Below the pieces are notes generated by a model. That model was not told where the DNA came from. It saw nothing but the letters and a program-made list of their open reading frames with translations, and searched no databases. Below, in pieces: positions 15,809 to 24,675 of a stretch of 64,000 bases of DNA. This DNA is from Clostridia bacterium. Its GTDB lineage: Bacteria > Bacillota > Clostridia > Oscillospirales > CAG-272. A program made the position numbers and the translations under genes. The stretch lies in NCBI GenBank assembly GCA_017942005.1, contig JAGAVJ010000050.1, forward strand, positions 1 to 64,000, given 5' to 3'. The stretch's first letter is position 1, and each line of letters starts with the position of its first letter.

Positions 15809-15843
15809 GTGTACCCACATTATTTTTTCGTTTTTATAACGTT

Positions 15844-17106
15844 TTACTTTGCATCCGGTTTTCCATGGAACTGATACATGACAGGAGAAAAGCTTCCGTT
15901 TCCGTACAGCATGAGAACCAGATCGGGGGAAGTTTCGAGCAGGTAGTCTGTGACTGATCCCTCAAACTCGCGCAGGTCAATCATATCGATGTGTGCGACG
16001 GCAGTCGAAAGAAACGCCGTGAACGGCAGCGCAAACGAGTCCTTGATGATGGCGATGTGCAGGTCGTTATCACACGCAAGGTTTTCGATGATCAGCTCTC
16101 CATAGTCATACTGGAAATAACTTGCGTAGCGGTTGGCAGCGACATCGTCCGAAAACAAGAGACTGTCCCGTACCATGGTATCATGGAAAGAACCTGTCCA
16201 ATAGGGGACTTCCGTCGACTGTGGTGGATAATAGACCTGATACGCGGTTTCAAATGCAGGTTCTAAAAATGTATAATCGTCAAGTCCTGCCAGTTCCGCC
16301 CCAACGCGCCTTCCAATGGAACCGAGAAACGTATGCGGCTGGAATAAGGATTTCCAGTTGGATTCCTCACATACCGTGGTATCAAGCTGCCAGCCGTAGG
16401 TGTCGTTCAGATACGGCACGGTCATGGTGAAGGCGGAAAAGGCGGTCTGGGTTGTCCAGTGATGGTCGGTGCGGTAAAACAGCGTTTGGGCATCGATACC
16501 GGCGTCGGAAAAGCATTCTGCAAATGACAATGTTTCCACACCCTGTGCAGAAAGTGCGCGGAGCATTTCCTGTGCGTTTTCCGTGCTTTGGTACTGAATT
16601 CCGAGGGGATACTTCGTATAGCCGTCGATTTCTTTGGTCGGCGCCTGCAAATACAGAAAAGGAATCCCATTTTCTGCAAGCGTATTGCGCAGCTCTGCCA
16701 CGGCAGCTGCATACGGTGCGGCATCGGCGCGCGTGGTATGGTAGTGCAAAAATCCGTTGTTGTCGCGGATGAGATAGGTATATCCGGCGTCATCGTATAC
16801 AGACGTTCCGAGAATACGCTGCGTGATGCCGTAAACGGACAAAAAGCGGTCAAAGCCGACGATGTTTTCATCAAATGCATTGGTAAGACGGGATCTCAGG
16901 TCGACAGCGTTTTCTTCGGTATTTGGTTCTGCCTCTGATGTCTGCGTCAAAGCAAACAGCGCGGTGTGATTCTTTGTGACGGTCAGCATGCCGATGGCAG
17001 CCGCAAAGAGAAGAAAACCTGCGGCGGTTACGGTGACAGACAGCCTGTGCAGCTTTTGTGCAGGTGTAGAAGGTGAGGGAGAAGAAGAGAGGGAATTGAT
17101 ATTCAA
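15844..17106 (-). CDS. AlgX/AlgJ-like SGNH (DHHW) protein, partner of an MBOAT acyltransferase
   Basis: The 420-residue protein has one N-terminal membrane anchor (about residues 25-45). Its outer domain carries YRTDHHWTT, the DHHW motif of AlgX/AlgJ-type SGNH hydrolase-like acetyltransferases, followed by FLGSIGRRVG and a C-terminal block HIAIIKDSFALPF with the expected Asp-Ser. Such proteins take an acyl group passed across the membrane by an MBOAT protein and put it on an extracellular polysaccharide. The MBOAT gene lies upstream at 18269, separated only by a Fic gene. The start is a TTG at 17106, supported by AGAAAGGA. Confidence 0.8.
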   Translation of the reverse strand: MNINSLSSSPSPSTPAQKLHRLSVTVTAAGFLLFAAAIGMLTVTKNHTALFALTQTSEAEPNTEENAVDLRSRLTNAFDENIVGFDRFLSVYGITQRILGTSVYDDAGYTYLIRDNNGFLHYHTTRADAAPYAAAVAELRNTLAENGIPFLYLQAPTKEIDGYTKYPLGIQYQSTENAQEMLRALSAQGVETLSFAECFSDAGIDAQTLFYRTDHHWTTQTAFSAFTMTVPYLNDTYGWQLDTTVCEESNWKSLFQPHTFLGSIGRRVGAELAGLDDYTFLEPAFETAYQVYYPPQSTEVPYWTGSFHDTMVRDSLLFSDDVAANRYASYFQYDYGELIIENLACDNDLHIAIIKDSFALPFTAFLSTAVAHIDMIDLREFEGSVTDYLLETSPDLVLMLYGNGSFSPVMYQFHGKPDAK

Positions 17107-17272
17107 GAGTAAAAGGCTTCCTTTCTAATTTATCTGTTCTTGCTATATAGATAAATTTTATTTTAATTTCAATTCACACCCCCCTTCTTCTTCATTTTTT
17201 AGCTGATCCATATGAGACATTCTTTTTATCAATAGTTTTAAAGATAATTTCTATCATTTTTTATTATTTCAT

Positions 17273-18013
17273 TTACATGACAATTCCTTGAATTGCGTTT
17301 TCATATAAAAAGTCTTTTAGTTTTTCAGCGTCTCCGGTATTGTAAAAATTCAATAATAATTCATTGAATTTTTCCATATATTTATCCGTTATTGTTAATA
17401 TTCCGACACCATGAGAGACAAGAATCTTATTTGCAAGTGTCATGCTTGTTCTTTTATTTCCGTCCCAGAAAAATTGTCCTCTTGCACCCCAACAAAAAAT
17501 ATTTAGTGCAATTTCTGTTACAGACAAATTTGCATGAAGATGTTCGTATAATTCTTTTTCTGCATCTTCTCGTTTGGGGATAGGCGGCTGATAATCTGTT
17601 CCTGAGATACCAACAATACCGTTTCGCAAAACTCCCCAATTCAGTGATTCATTTCTTGATATATACTCATTAATTTTACAAAAATAATCAACTGTAATTG
17701 GTTCATCTATTGTATTAAATAAGTATTTCCATGCGTCACGCATATTTAAAATTGCCTGTATATCATTTAAGTCTATGTTTGGAACATTAATACCATTTAA
17801 TATTGTTTTTGTTTGTGGAAAAGTTACTGCACGATTTTCCATTTTCATTCCACAATAAACATTCTCGTCCCATTTTTTTTTGGCAAGAAAAATACTTTGT
17901 TCATGTGTTAATTTAAATTTATCCTCATATTTCATATTACTGCCATCTTTCATTTCATTTGCTAAATTTGATACAACTTTTATACTTTCTTCGTTTCGCA
18001 ATTTGAAATACAT
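17273..18013 (-). CDS. Fic-domain protein with altered active-site motif
   Basis: The 246-residue protein has an N-terminal helical part with MENRAVTFPQTKTIL, which resembles the inhibitory-helix region of Fic proteins. The Fic core reads RGQFFWDGNKRTS; the canonical motif is HxFxxGN(G/K)R, so Gln stands where the catalytic His is expected while the phosphate-binding GNKR is kept. AMP transfer is therefore uncertain. The gene is visibly A+T-rich compared with its neighbours and sits between the two members of an O-acylation pair, suggesting horizontal insertion. No antitoxin-like gene is adjacent. The 17107-17272 gap is A+T-rich with no feature I can name. Confidence 0.8.
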   Translation of the reverse strand: MYFKLRNEESIKVVSNLANEMKDGSNMKYEDKFKLTHEQSIFLAKKKWDENVYCGMKMENRAVTFPQTKTILNGINVPNIDLNDIQAILNMRDAWKYLFNTIDEPITVDYFCKINEYISRNESLNWGVLRNGIVGISGTDYQPPIPKREDAEKELYEHLHANLSVTEIALNIFCWGARGQFFWDGNKRTSMTLANKILVSHGVGILTITDKYMEKFNELLLNFYNTGDAEKLKDFLYENAIQGIVM

Positions 18014-18268
18014 TCACTTTAGAAGATATAGTTTACAATTACTTTTTTCTTCCGGGATTCAACCGTTCTTTTGCGTATATTAATAAATTGCAAAATCCTT
18101 TTGTCTCATGCCAGTATATTTTCTATACCAACTTAAAACCATATTTTCACTATCACCTTTCATCTAATTAATAGGGCGGTAGTATCCTCTACTACTTAAA
18201 TGCAACGCTTTTATTTGAACCTCTCATTCAGGTACCGAATGAAAATAGGATATCCCCCGGATTCTGTT
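18014..18268. other. A+T-rich gap without a recognisable gene
   Basis: This is the upstream flank of the Fic gene. No reading frame, repeat or convincing promoter stands out. With 17107-17272 it forms the A+T-rich borders of the inserted segment. Confidence 0.4.
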
Positions 18269-19762
18269 TCAGAAATTAAAATAGATAAACGGATTGTAGT
18301 CGCTTTTTAACAAATAGGAGACGCAGACGAGAAACAGTCCGAGCATGAGGATGGGATAAACAAGATCAGCTGTGACGGCGAGCGCGGTACCCCTGCGGGT
18401 GGAACTTGTGCGCAGCGCATCAAGTTTTTTGCGGATGCAGGGAACAATCGGGAAGCAGAACAGAAGCGCGGCGCAATAAAAGACTGCCTTTTGTGTGAAA
18501 AACAGAAGTGCTGTGGTATCGCCGGAATCCGGCGCTCCAATGCCGAACATCACGCCGAGATACTGTCCTGCCAGCGGCAGTGTTTGGGCACGGAAGAGCA
18601 CCCAGCCGAGCAGTACGCAGAGCATCGCATACCCATATCCCGGGATTTTTTTATAAAACGGCTTTTCTGCCGCCGTCTTGAGTGCGCCGGAGAAAAATAG
18701 CTTTTCTATTGTCAGAAGCAGGAAGAACCACACACCCCAGAAAAAGAAATTCCATGCTGCGCCGTGCCAGATACCGGTGAGAATCCAGACCACTGCCAGA
18801 TTGAAGACCAGACGCTTTTTTGTTTTGACGCGCGAGCCGCCAAGCGGAATGTAGACATAGTCGCGGAACCAGGTACCGAGGGAAATATGCCATCTGCGCC
18901 AGAATTCTGTGATGGAGGTGGAGATGTACGGATAATTGAAATTTTCCTCAAAGGAAAAGCCAAACATATGCCCAAGTCCGATTGCCATATCGGAATATCC
19001 GGAAAAGTCATAGTAAATCTGCAATGCATATGAAAGTGCACCGAGCCATGCCATGGCAGTGGAAAGCGTGCCGTCTGCGTTCATGGAAAACGCCTTGTCC
19101 GCCGCCATTCCCATTTGGTTTGAAAGGAGTACCTTTTTGAAAAGTCCGCACAAAAAGCGGCACAGTCCATGGCTGAAGGTGTTCCATGTTTCCATGCGGT
19201 TTTTGATTTGATCTGCAACGGTCTGATATCGCACGATCGGTCCGGCGATGAGCTGCGGAAAAAGGGAAACATATAGTGCAAGGTCGAAGGGATTTTTCTG
19301 TACTCCCGCATCTCCGCGGTAAACGTCGATGATATACGACATCGACTGGAAGGTAAAGAAGGAAATGCCGATGGGAAGGGCAATTTGCGGGATGGCAAAT
19401 GGAAGGGGGAGGAGTCTGTCTATGTTGGAAAGGGTAAAGGTCAGATATTTATAGACAAACAAAAGCCCTAAATTGCAGACAAGCGCCGTGATCAGTACCG
19501 CTTTTGCAGCACACGGCTTTTGTTTGCCGTTTTTGCCAAAGTACCCGATGAACCGTCCAAACAGATAATTGCACACGATGGAGGCAAGCATAATACGGAC
19601 GAAATATCGTTCTCCGAAGGCATAAAAATAGAGAGAAGCGAGCAGCAGTACCGCGTTTTTTGCATAAATACGGATTTTGCACGGCAGACAGGCACAGAGA
19701 TAGTACAGCGCCAGTGTCAAGGGTAAAAACCAGAACAAAAATACAGTGGAGGAAAAAAGCAT
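18269..19762 (-). CDS. MBOAT-family membrane-bound O-acyltransferase (AlgI/PatB-like)
   Basis: From the ATG at 19762 the protein has 497 residues and about eleven membrane helices. It carries the MBOAT core: LRQ-like region PQLIAGPIVRYQTV, DFSGYSDMAIGLGHMFGF, then NFNYPYISTSITEFWRRWHISLGTWFRDYVYIPLGGSR and a TGIWHGAAWNFFFWG block with the catalytic His. Members carry acyl groups across the membrane for polysaccharide or teichoic acid modification, usually with an SGNH partner such as the 15844 gene. I trimmed 41 residues of upstream reading frame that run into the terminator region; GAGG precedes the ATG. Confidence 0.92.
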   Translation of the reverse strand: MLFSSTVFLFWFLPLTLALYYLCACLPCKIRIYAKNAVLLLASLYFYAFGERYFVRIMLASIVCNYLFGRFIGYFGKNGKQKPCAAKAVLITALVCNLGLLFVYKYLTFTLSNIDRLLPLPFAIPQIALPIGISFFTFQSMSYIIDVYRGDAGVQKNPFDLALYVSLFPQLIAGPIVRYQTVADQIKNRMETWNTFSHGLCRFLCGLFKKVLLSNQMGMAADKAFSMNADGTLSTAMAWLGALSYALQIYYDFSGYSDMAIGLGHMFGFSFEENFNYPYISTSITEFWRRWHISLGTWFRDYVYIPLGGSRVKTKKRLVFNLAVVWILTGIWHGAAWNFFFWGVWFFLLLTIEKLFFSGALKTAAEKPFYKKIPGYGYAMLCVLLGWVLFRAQTLPLAGQYLGVMFGIGAPDSGDTTALLFFTQKAVFYCAALLFCFPIVPCIRKKLDALRTSSTRRGTALAVTADLVYPILMLGLFLVCVSYLLKSDYNPFIYFNF

Positions 19763-19802
19763 GCAGGATACCTCGTAAAGAAAGAAGATGGGTATTTGTG
19801 AA

Positions 19803-19840
19803 AATGGGGGTACCGTGATGACAACAGTACCCCCATTTCT
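19803..19840 (-). terminator. Intrinsic terminator after RNase J
   Basis: AATGGGGGTAC pairs with GTACCCCCATT around a 13-nt loop, followed on the minus strand by TTTT. It separates the RNase J transcript from the MBOAT gene. Confidence 0.75.
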
Positions 19841-19877
19841 TAATGCCATATGCTGATTTATGCTGTTGGCGGGCAGC

Positions 19878-21581
19878 TCAGACATTCATGATGACAGGAA
19901 GAATCATCGGCTTCCGTTTGGTCTTTGCATAGAGATACTTTGTCAGATCATCCTTGACGGCGCTCTTGATGTGGTTCCAGTCAAGCATGTCGGACTCAAA
20001 GCATTCCAAGATGGCTTCCTGCGCAATGGTGCGGATCTCATCCATCAGCTCTTCCGCCTCGCGGACATATACAAAACCGCGGGACACCACGTCGGGACCG
20101 GAGATGATATTCCGTTCTATGGTGTCGATGGTTGCAACCACTACAATCAGACCGTCCTGTGCCAGATGGCGTCTGTCGCGCAGGACGATATTGCCGACGT
20201 CGCCGACGCCGTAGCCGTCCACAAGTACGCGTCCTGCGGGAACGGTCCCGTTGAAGCGGGCAGTATTTTTATCGACCTCAAGTACCCGTCCGATTTCGGA
20301 AACGAAGATATGATCGGGCGTCATGCCCATTGCTTCCGCCAGCGCCTTGTGCGCCTCCAGATGCCGTTCCTCACCGTGAATCGGCATGAGGAATTTGGGC
20401 TTTAGGAGCGCATGCATCATCTTGATTTCTTCCTGGCAGGCGTGACCGGATACATGGACGTCCGCAACACCGGAGTGAATGACGGAAATGTGCTTTTTGC
20501 ACAGCTCATTGATGACCTTGCCGACCAGCTTTTCGTTGCCGGGAATCGGGGATGCGGAGATGACGACGAGATCACGTGTGCCAAGCTCTACCTTGTCGTG
20601 CTCTGCAAATGCCATGCGGGAGAGGGCGCTCATCGGTTCTCCCTGCGAGCCTGTGGTGATCAGGGTCAGCTGTTCCAGCGAATACTTTTTGATTTCATTG
20701 ATGTCGATCAAAACATTTTCCGGTACGGTCATATAGCCAAGCTCCAATGCGGCGGAGACAACATTAAGCATGGAACGTCCGGTAATGGCGACCTTGCGCT
20801 TATAATGTGCGCTGGTATCGATGATCTGCTGGACGCGGTGCACATTGGAGGAGAAAGAGGCGATAACGATACGTTTGTCCGGATTCTTGAAGAAAATATC
20901 CTCAAGCGATGCGCCGACGTTTTTCTCAGACGGCGTATAACCGGGGCGTTCTGCGTTGGTAGATTCACACAGCAGAAGCAGTACTCCCTCATTTCCAAGC
21001 TGACCGAGACGTGCAATGTCAATCATAGCGCCGTCGATGGGGGTTAAATCAATTTTAAAGTCGCCTGTATGCACGACTGTGCCGACCGGTGTTTTGATGG
21101 CGAAGCAGCACGCGTCTGCAATTGAGTGGTTGACATGAATGAATTCGATGCTGAAAACACCTGCGCGAATTTTATCACCGGGTTTGCATTCGATCAGTTC
21201 CGGCGTTTCCTCATAGCTGTGTTCTGAAAGCTTGTTGCGCAAAATACCGAGTGTCAGACGAGTTGCGTACACGGGGACATGCAAATCCCGCAGTACATAC
21301 GGCAGTGCGCCGATATGATCTTCATGTCCGTGCGTGATGAAAATACCGCGGATTTTATCTATATTCTTTTCAAGATATGTGGTATCCGGGATGACAAAGT
21401 CAACGCCGGGCATCTCATCATCCGGGAATCCCATGCCGCAGTCGATGATGATGATATCGTTTTCATATTCCAGTACGGTGATGTTTTTTCCGACCTCCTG
21501 TAGGCCGCCGAGCGAAATCACCTTTAATTTGCTCGTGTTTTGGGCAGCGCCGGCATTCTTTGACTGTTTTCCTTTTGCCAT
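19878..21581 (-). CDS. rnj: Ribonuclease J
   Basis: The 567-residue protein has the beta-CASP RNase J plan: LGGLQEVGKNITVLEY, the zinc motif THGHEDHIGALPY, then SGHACQEEIKMMHALLKPKFLMPIHGE and a C-terminal dimerisation domain. RNase J has 5'-to-3' exonuclease and endonuclease activity and drives mRNA decay and rRNA maturation in Firmicutes. The ATG at 21581 (MAKGKQ) is preferred over a TTG five codons upstream, although the GGAAAGGA site is about 16 nt away. A long region (21582-22562) with no gene and possible RNA structure precedes it. Confidence 0.95.
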   Translation of the reverse strand: MAKGKQSKNAGAAQNTSKLKVISLGGLQEVGKNITVLEYENDIIIIDCGMGFPDDEMPGVDFVIPDTTYLEKNIDKIRGIFITHGHEDHIGALPYVLRDLHVPVYATRLTLGILRNKLSEHSYEETPELIECKPGDKIRAGVFSIEFIHVNHSIADACCFAIKTPVGTVVHTGDFKIDLTPIDGAMIDIARLGQLGNEGVLLLLCESTNAERPGYTPSEKNVGASLEDIFFKNPDKRIVIASFSSNVHRVQQIIDTSAHYKRKVAITGRSMLNVVSAALELGYMTVPENVLIDINEIKKYSLEQLTLITTGSQGEPMSALSRMAFAEHDKVELGTRDLVVISASPIPGNEKLVGKVINELCKKHISVIHSGVADVHVSGHACQEEIKMMHALLKPKFLMPIHGEERHLEAHKALAEAMGMTPDHIFVSEIGRVLEVDKNTARFNGTVPAGRVLVDGYGVGDVGNIVLRDRRHLAQDGLIVVVATIDTIERNIISGPDVVSRGFVYVREAEELMDEIRTIAQEAILECFESDMLDWNHIKSAVKDDLTKYLYAKTKRKPMILPVIMNV

Positions 21582-22498
21582 AATGCGTTTTTTCAATTCC
21601 TTTCCTTATTTGTTGTATTTGAGTAGATTCTGTATACAACAGCATGCATATGGCATTCGGGCAGACAATCAACAAAAGCCATATCGAATAAGCCCGGGTA
21701 CCGATACCGCAGTGCATCCGGAGATTGGACGGTCCGGCGTTTATGCGTACTGCGGTATGCTGTCCGGTACTGCGAAACCATGCTGCACCAAAGGCACAAA
21801 GACGTACCAGAGGTGCCCAGTTGTACCGTTTGGACCGATACCGTACCATTTTGCAGGTATGAAATGCATCCGGCAATGCATATGAAAACAAACGAAACAG
21901 GGCAGACTGCATCTATGCACGGCACGCTATGCGCAGACGTTTGGAATCAGACGGCGTTCCTCCGACTTTGCAGAGTGTATCACATACGGTGGATACACGA
22001 TTGGCGCGGTACGTTTCGATAAACAGTGATAACCCTATTCTCTATTGATTCGCCGCAACTCAACTGTTGCAGTGCAACCCTACTGTTGCAGTGCAGCCCT
22101 ATTGCTGCACAAAAATGGCGAATTGAATTTCTCAAGCAGGATGCATTTCTTTATGAGGCGAGCAGCAAAGGACATCCGCACGTACAAGATACCGATAGGA
22201 TCATCTTGATAGGAACGTTTCCATTCCAGTTGAATCATTTGTATACGGAACCTGCCGTGCTTCCGCTCCCATAAAACGAACCGGGCGGAGTGATACGGCA
22301 GACATTCCAGCGGGATGGTTTGCTGCGCCTTCAAAAACGAACAGAATATACTAAACAATAGTATAGCATATGCATTTGTCTGAGATACGGCTCAAATGTG
22401 ACTGAAATGCGTCGCAAATGGAAATTTTCTGTTAAGTCATAAAAATACGATCGAATTTGATAAAACAACAGGGAACATCATTAATATTTTGATGATAG
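21582..22498 (-). other. Long non-coding region upstream of RNase J
   Basis: More than 900 nt with no convincing gene. On the minus strand an extended -10 (TGCTATACT, near 22360) could start a leader of about 750 nt. Visible structure includes arms ATACCGCAGT (21705) and ACTGCGGTAT (21748), and three imperfect 19-nt tandem units around 22062-22113. It may be a long 5' leader, an RNA gene or decayed DNA. Confidence 0.4.
22357..22371 (-). promoter_or_regulatory. Possible extended -10 promoter toward RNase J
   Basis: TGCTATACT on the minus strand (hexamer at 22360-22365). No good -35 box is present. Confidence 0.35.
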
Positions 22499-22549
22499 AA
22501 AGTTTTGAGGGGAGTTTGAGGGGAACTTTTTCAAAAGTTCCCCTCAACG
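22499..22549. repeat. Solo hairpin repeat of the AAAGTTTTTG family
   Basis: AAAGTTTTGAGGGGAG followed by a GAGGGGAACTTTT/AAAAGTTCCCCTC hairpin, directly after the stop of the DUF4838 gene. No partner unit is nearby. Confidence 0.7.
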
Positions 22550-22562
22550 TTCCTTGTCTCCC

Positions 22563-24497
22563 TTAAACCCAGCCAAGCGGGTTATTTTCAAGATGCAGCT
22601 TTTCCCGCGGGAAGCGCGTTAAGCACAGTCCCTCCCGGATATCTGGTGCGTTGTGCGCAATCATTGCGTCGATCATCGCATTGTTGAAATTGCGGTAGTC
22701 TTCTTCTTTTTCTGCAAACATAACAGATGTGATGCGGCTGCGTTCCGCATCGGAAAGACCTTCCACAGTGTTCAGAACCTGCGTCAAATTTTCTTTTTCA
22801 AGGTCAAGCACGGCGCGGTGATAATAGGACGCAAGGTATGTTATTTGCAGTGCGGAGGTTTCAATATGCTCTGACAGCACAGGATCGCGTTCCGCTTCTG
22901 CGGCATGTGCAAAATATTTTTGACCGGCTGCAAGAACGGGATTCATTGTAAGGGATGAATACCAGGTCAGATACGGTGTCAGTTCCTTCTTTGTCATGGC
23001 GCGGATGTCTGCTGCGGTAAGGGCAGGTGCGTCGCTGTCTGCGTGATGCTGTATCTTTTTCGGAGGATAAAGGGTATGCGGTGCATCATAGACCGTCATG
23101 TGATGATCCCTGGTTTCTTCCATGGCAGCGGCAAGGTACGCCCGGATGTCGTCGGCACCGCTGCCGTAGTAGTCGTCAATAAATTCATTGGCAAGGGCAG
23201 CGTAGGTCTCCTTTGTCATATAAGGGTCCCAGAGCAGCTTGGAGAACAGATATCCGCGCAGCTCACAGAATTCACAGTTGCGGGAGGTATACGCCCCCTG
23301 TTCAAAAATGTATTTTGCGTGATTTTCAGCAAACAGGCGAACGTTTTTGCGCATGACCTCAAAATTCGGGAACGTCAGGGAATAGTGCGCAAAATCCGTG
23401 GTATAGTCCCAGATGGAAAGTGTTTCGGACAGCGCCGACCACTTGCGGATGAGCACCGGAAAGCTGTCGGACTTCATATAGGGGTCGTCGATGGCGTCAC
23501 ATTCATCGAGCGGGTGGCGGAAGCAGCCTTCAATGGTGCACATTTCCACGGTGACATTGGGACGCGGCTTGACGCCGAGGGGCGCTTTTCTTGTAAAGCG
23601 GTAGGCAAAGGTATGGATCATGACATCCGGAAATTCCTCGCGGATGGCGTCTGCAATGCGGTTGACAAACAGGATATAGGAGCCGGCATACGAGCCTGTT
23701 TTTTCGAGCAGTGCGGTACACTTTTCGCACTGGCAGCCGACACCCTCTGCGCCGCTGTCATTTTGAGAGACGGAAATGAAGCGTGCGCCGGGGTGGGCAT
23801 GCAGACTTGCACGGACGTTCTTCAAAACGGTTTCATAAACCGTTTCGTCGCACAGACACGGTTCCGTATTGATATGACTTGCTCCGGATTTTTCCATTTC
23901 CGCAAGTGCATACAGCGTATGGCATGCGCCGCCTGCCCAGTTGGCGCTTCCGCCCCACTTTTCTTCAATCGGGCGGAATTTTCTGCCGTTTGCTTTGCGC
24001 TTGGCACAGAATTCGTCGTGACAGGTATAGTCATACCAGAACGTGTTGCGGACATCAAAGACCGGAACTTCGCGGACATTGATATCTGCCGGAACGGCAA
24101 AGGTATCCAGCTGCGGAATTTTTTCAAAATACGATGCATAGAAGCGGCAGCCCGCAAATTTTTCAAGGAAATCATATACGGCATACAGCGTGCCGCGGCC
24201 GGACGCGCCGAGCAGATACAGCGTTTCACCGACTGCACGGATGACAAAACCGTCCTCCCCAAGTGCGGAGATGTCATAGGTGACAGTGTCAGCATTTCGT
24301 GCGGTACATATGCCGACAACGAGTTCCTTTTCTGTTACGGGGGAATCGTCCATGACGGTTTCGATTGGCGCACCGGTGATTTTTGTAAAATAAGCGGCAA
24401 GCTCTGCGGCGGCATTTTCCACGGCGGGATCGGGAGAAATTGCGCATACGATGCGGTATGCGGTGGTTTTATGTTCGGCAAGCGTCAGCGTCTTCAT
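22563..24497 (-). CDS. DUF4838-type protein with glucuronidase-like N-terminal domain
   Basis: The 644-residue protein begins with an alpha/beta domain like that of GH67 alpha-glucuronidases and other families (AAAELAAYFTKITGAP; GTLYAVYDFLEKFAGCRFY). A large DUF4838-type domain follows, with FISVSQNDSGAEGVGCQCEKC and YAGSYILFVNRIADAI. DUF4838 proteins occur in polysaccharide-use loci and are presumed glycosidases; the activity of this one is not known. No signal peptide is seen. CQCEKC could bind a metal. It is monocistronic, with a consensus promoter at 24552-24580 and a solo hairpin repeat just after the stop. Confidence 0.8.
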   Translation of the reverse strand: MKTLTLAEHKTTAYRIVCAISPDPAVENAAAELAAYFTKITGAPIETVMDDSPVTEKELVVGICTARNADTVTYDISALGEDGFVIRAVGETLYLLGASGRGTLYAVYDFLEKFAGCRFYASYFEKIPQLDTFAVPADINVREVPVFDVRNTFWYDYTCHDEFCAKRKANGRKFRPIEEKWGGSANWAGGACHTLYALAEMEKSGASHINTEPCLCDETVYETVLKNVRASLHAHPGARFISVSQNDSGAEGVGCQCEKCTALLEKTGSYAGSYILFVNRIADAIREEFPDVMIHTFAYRFTRKAPLGVKPRPNVTVEMCTIEGCFRHPLDECDAIDDPYMKSDSFPVLIRKWSALSETLSIWDYTTDFAHYSLTFPNFEVMRKNVRLFAENHAKYIFEQGAYTSRNCEFCELRGYLFSKLLWDPYMTKETYAALANEFIDDYYGSGADDIRAYLAAAMEETRDHHMTVYDAPHTLYPPKKIQHHADSDAPALTAADIRAMTKKELTPYLTWYSSLTMNPVLAAGQKYFAHAAEAERDPVLSEHIETSALQITYLASYYHRAVLDLEKENLTQVLNTVEGLSDAERSRITSVMFAEKEEDYRNFNNAMIDAMIAHNAPDIREGLCLTRFPREKLHLENNPLGWV

Positions 24498-24551
24498 AAG
24501 AAGTACCTCGTTTCTTTTTATGTGATAATCGCACAGATCAATGGCAGCATT

Positions 24552-24580
24552 ATTATATTACATTCAACACAGGATGTCAA
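24552..24580 (-). promoter_or_regulatory. Promoter of the DUF4838 gene
   Basis: On the minus strand TTGACA (24575-24580), 17 nt, TATAAT (24552-24557). Confidence 0.8.
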
Positions 24581-24605
24581 GGCAAAATGAAAAAATTCCC
24601 ATCCT

Positions 24606-24664
24606 GAAAGTTTTTTGAAGAAGGGTGTGGGAAGGAACTTTTTTTCAAAAAAGTTCCTTCCCAC
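24606..24664. repeat. Solo hairpin repeat of the AAAGTTTTTTG family
   Basis: AAAGTTTTTTGAAGAAGGG followed by a GGGAAGGAACTTTTTT/AAAAAAGTTCCTTCCC hairpin, immediately after the stop of the M18 aminopeptidase gene on the minus strand. Confidence 0.7.
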
Positions 24665-24675
24665 AATTACTCTAT

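Noticed and set aside
21334..22358. Frames of 80-180 residues in the region upstream of RNase J
   Set aside because: They overlap on both strands, lack RBS and resemble nothing; composition is not gene-like.
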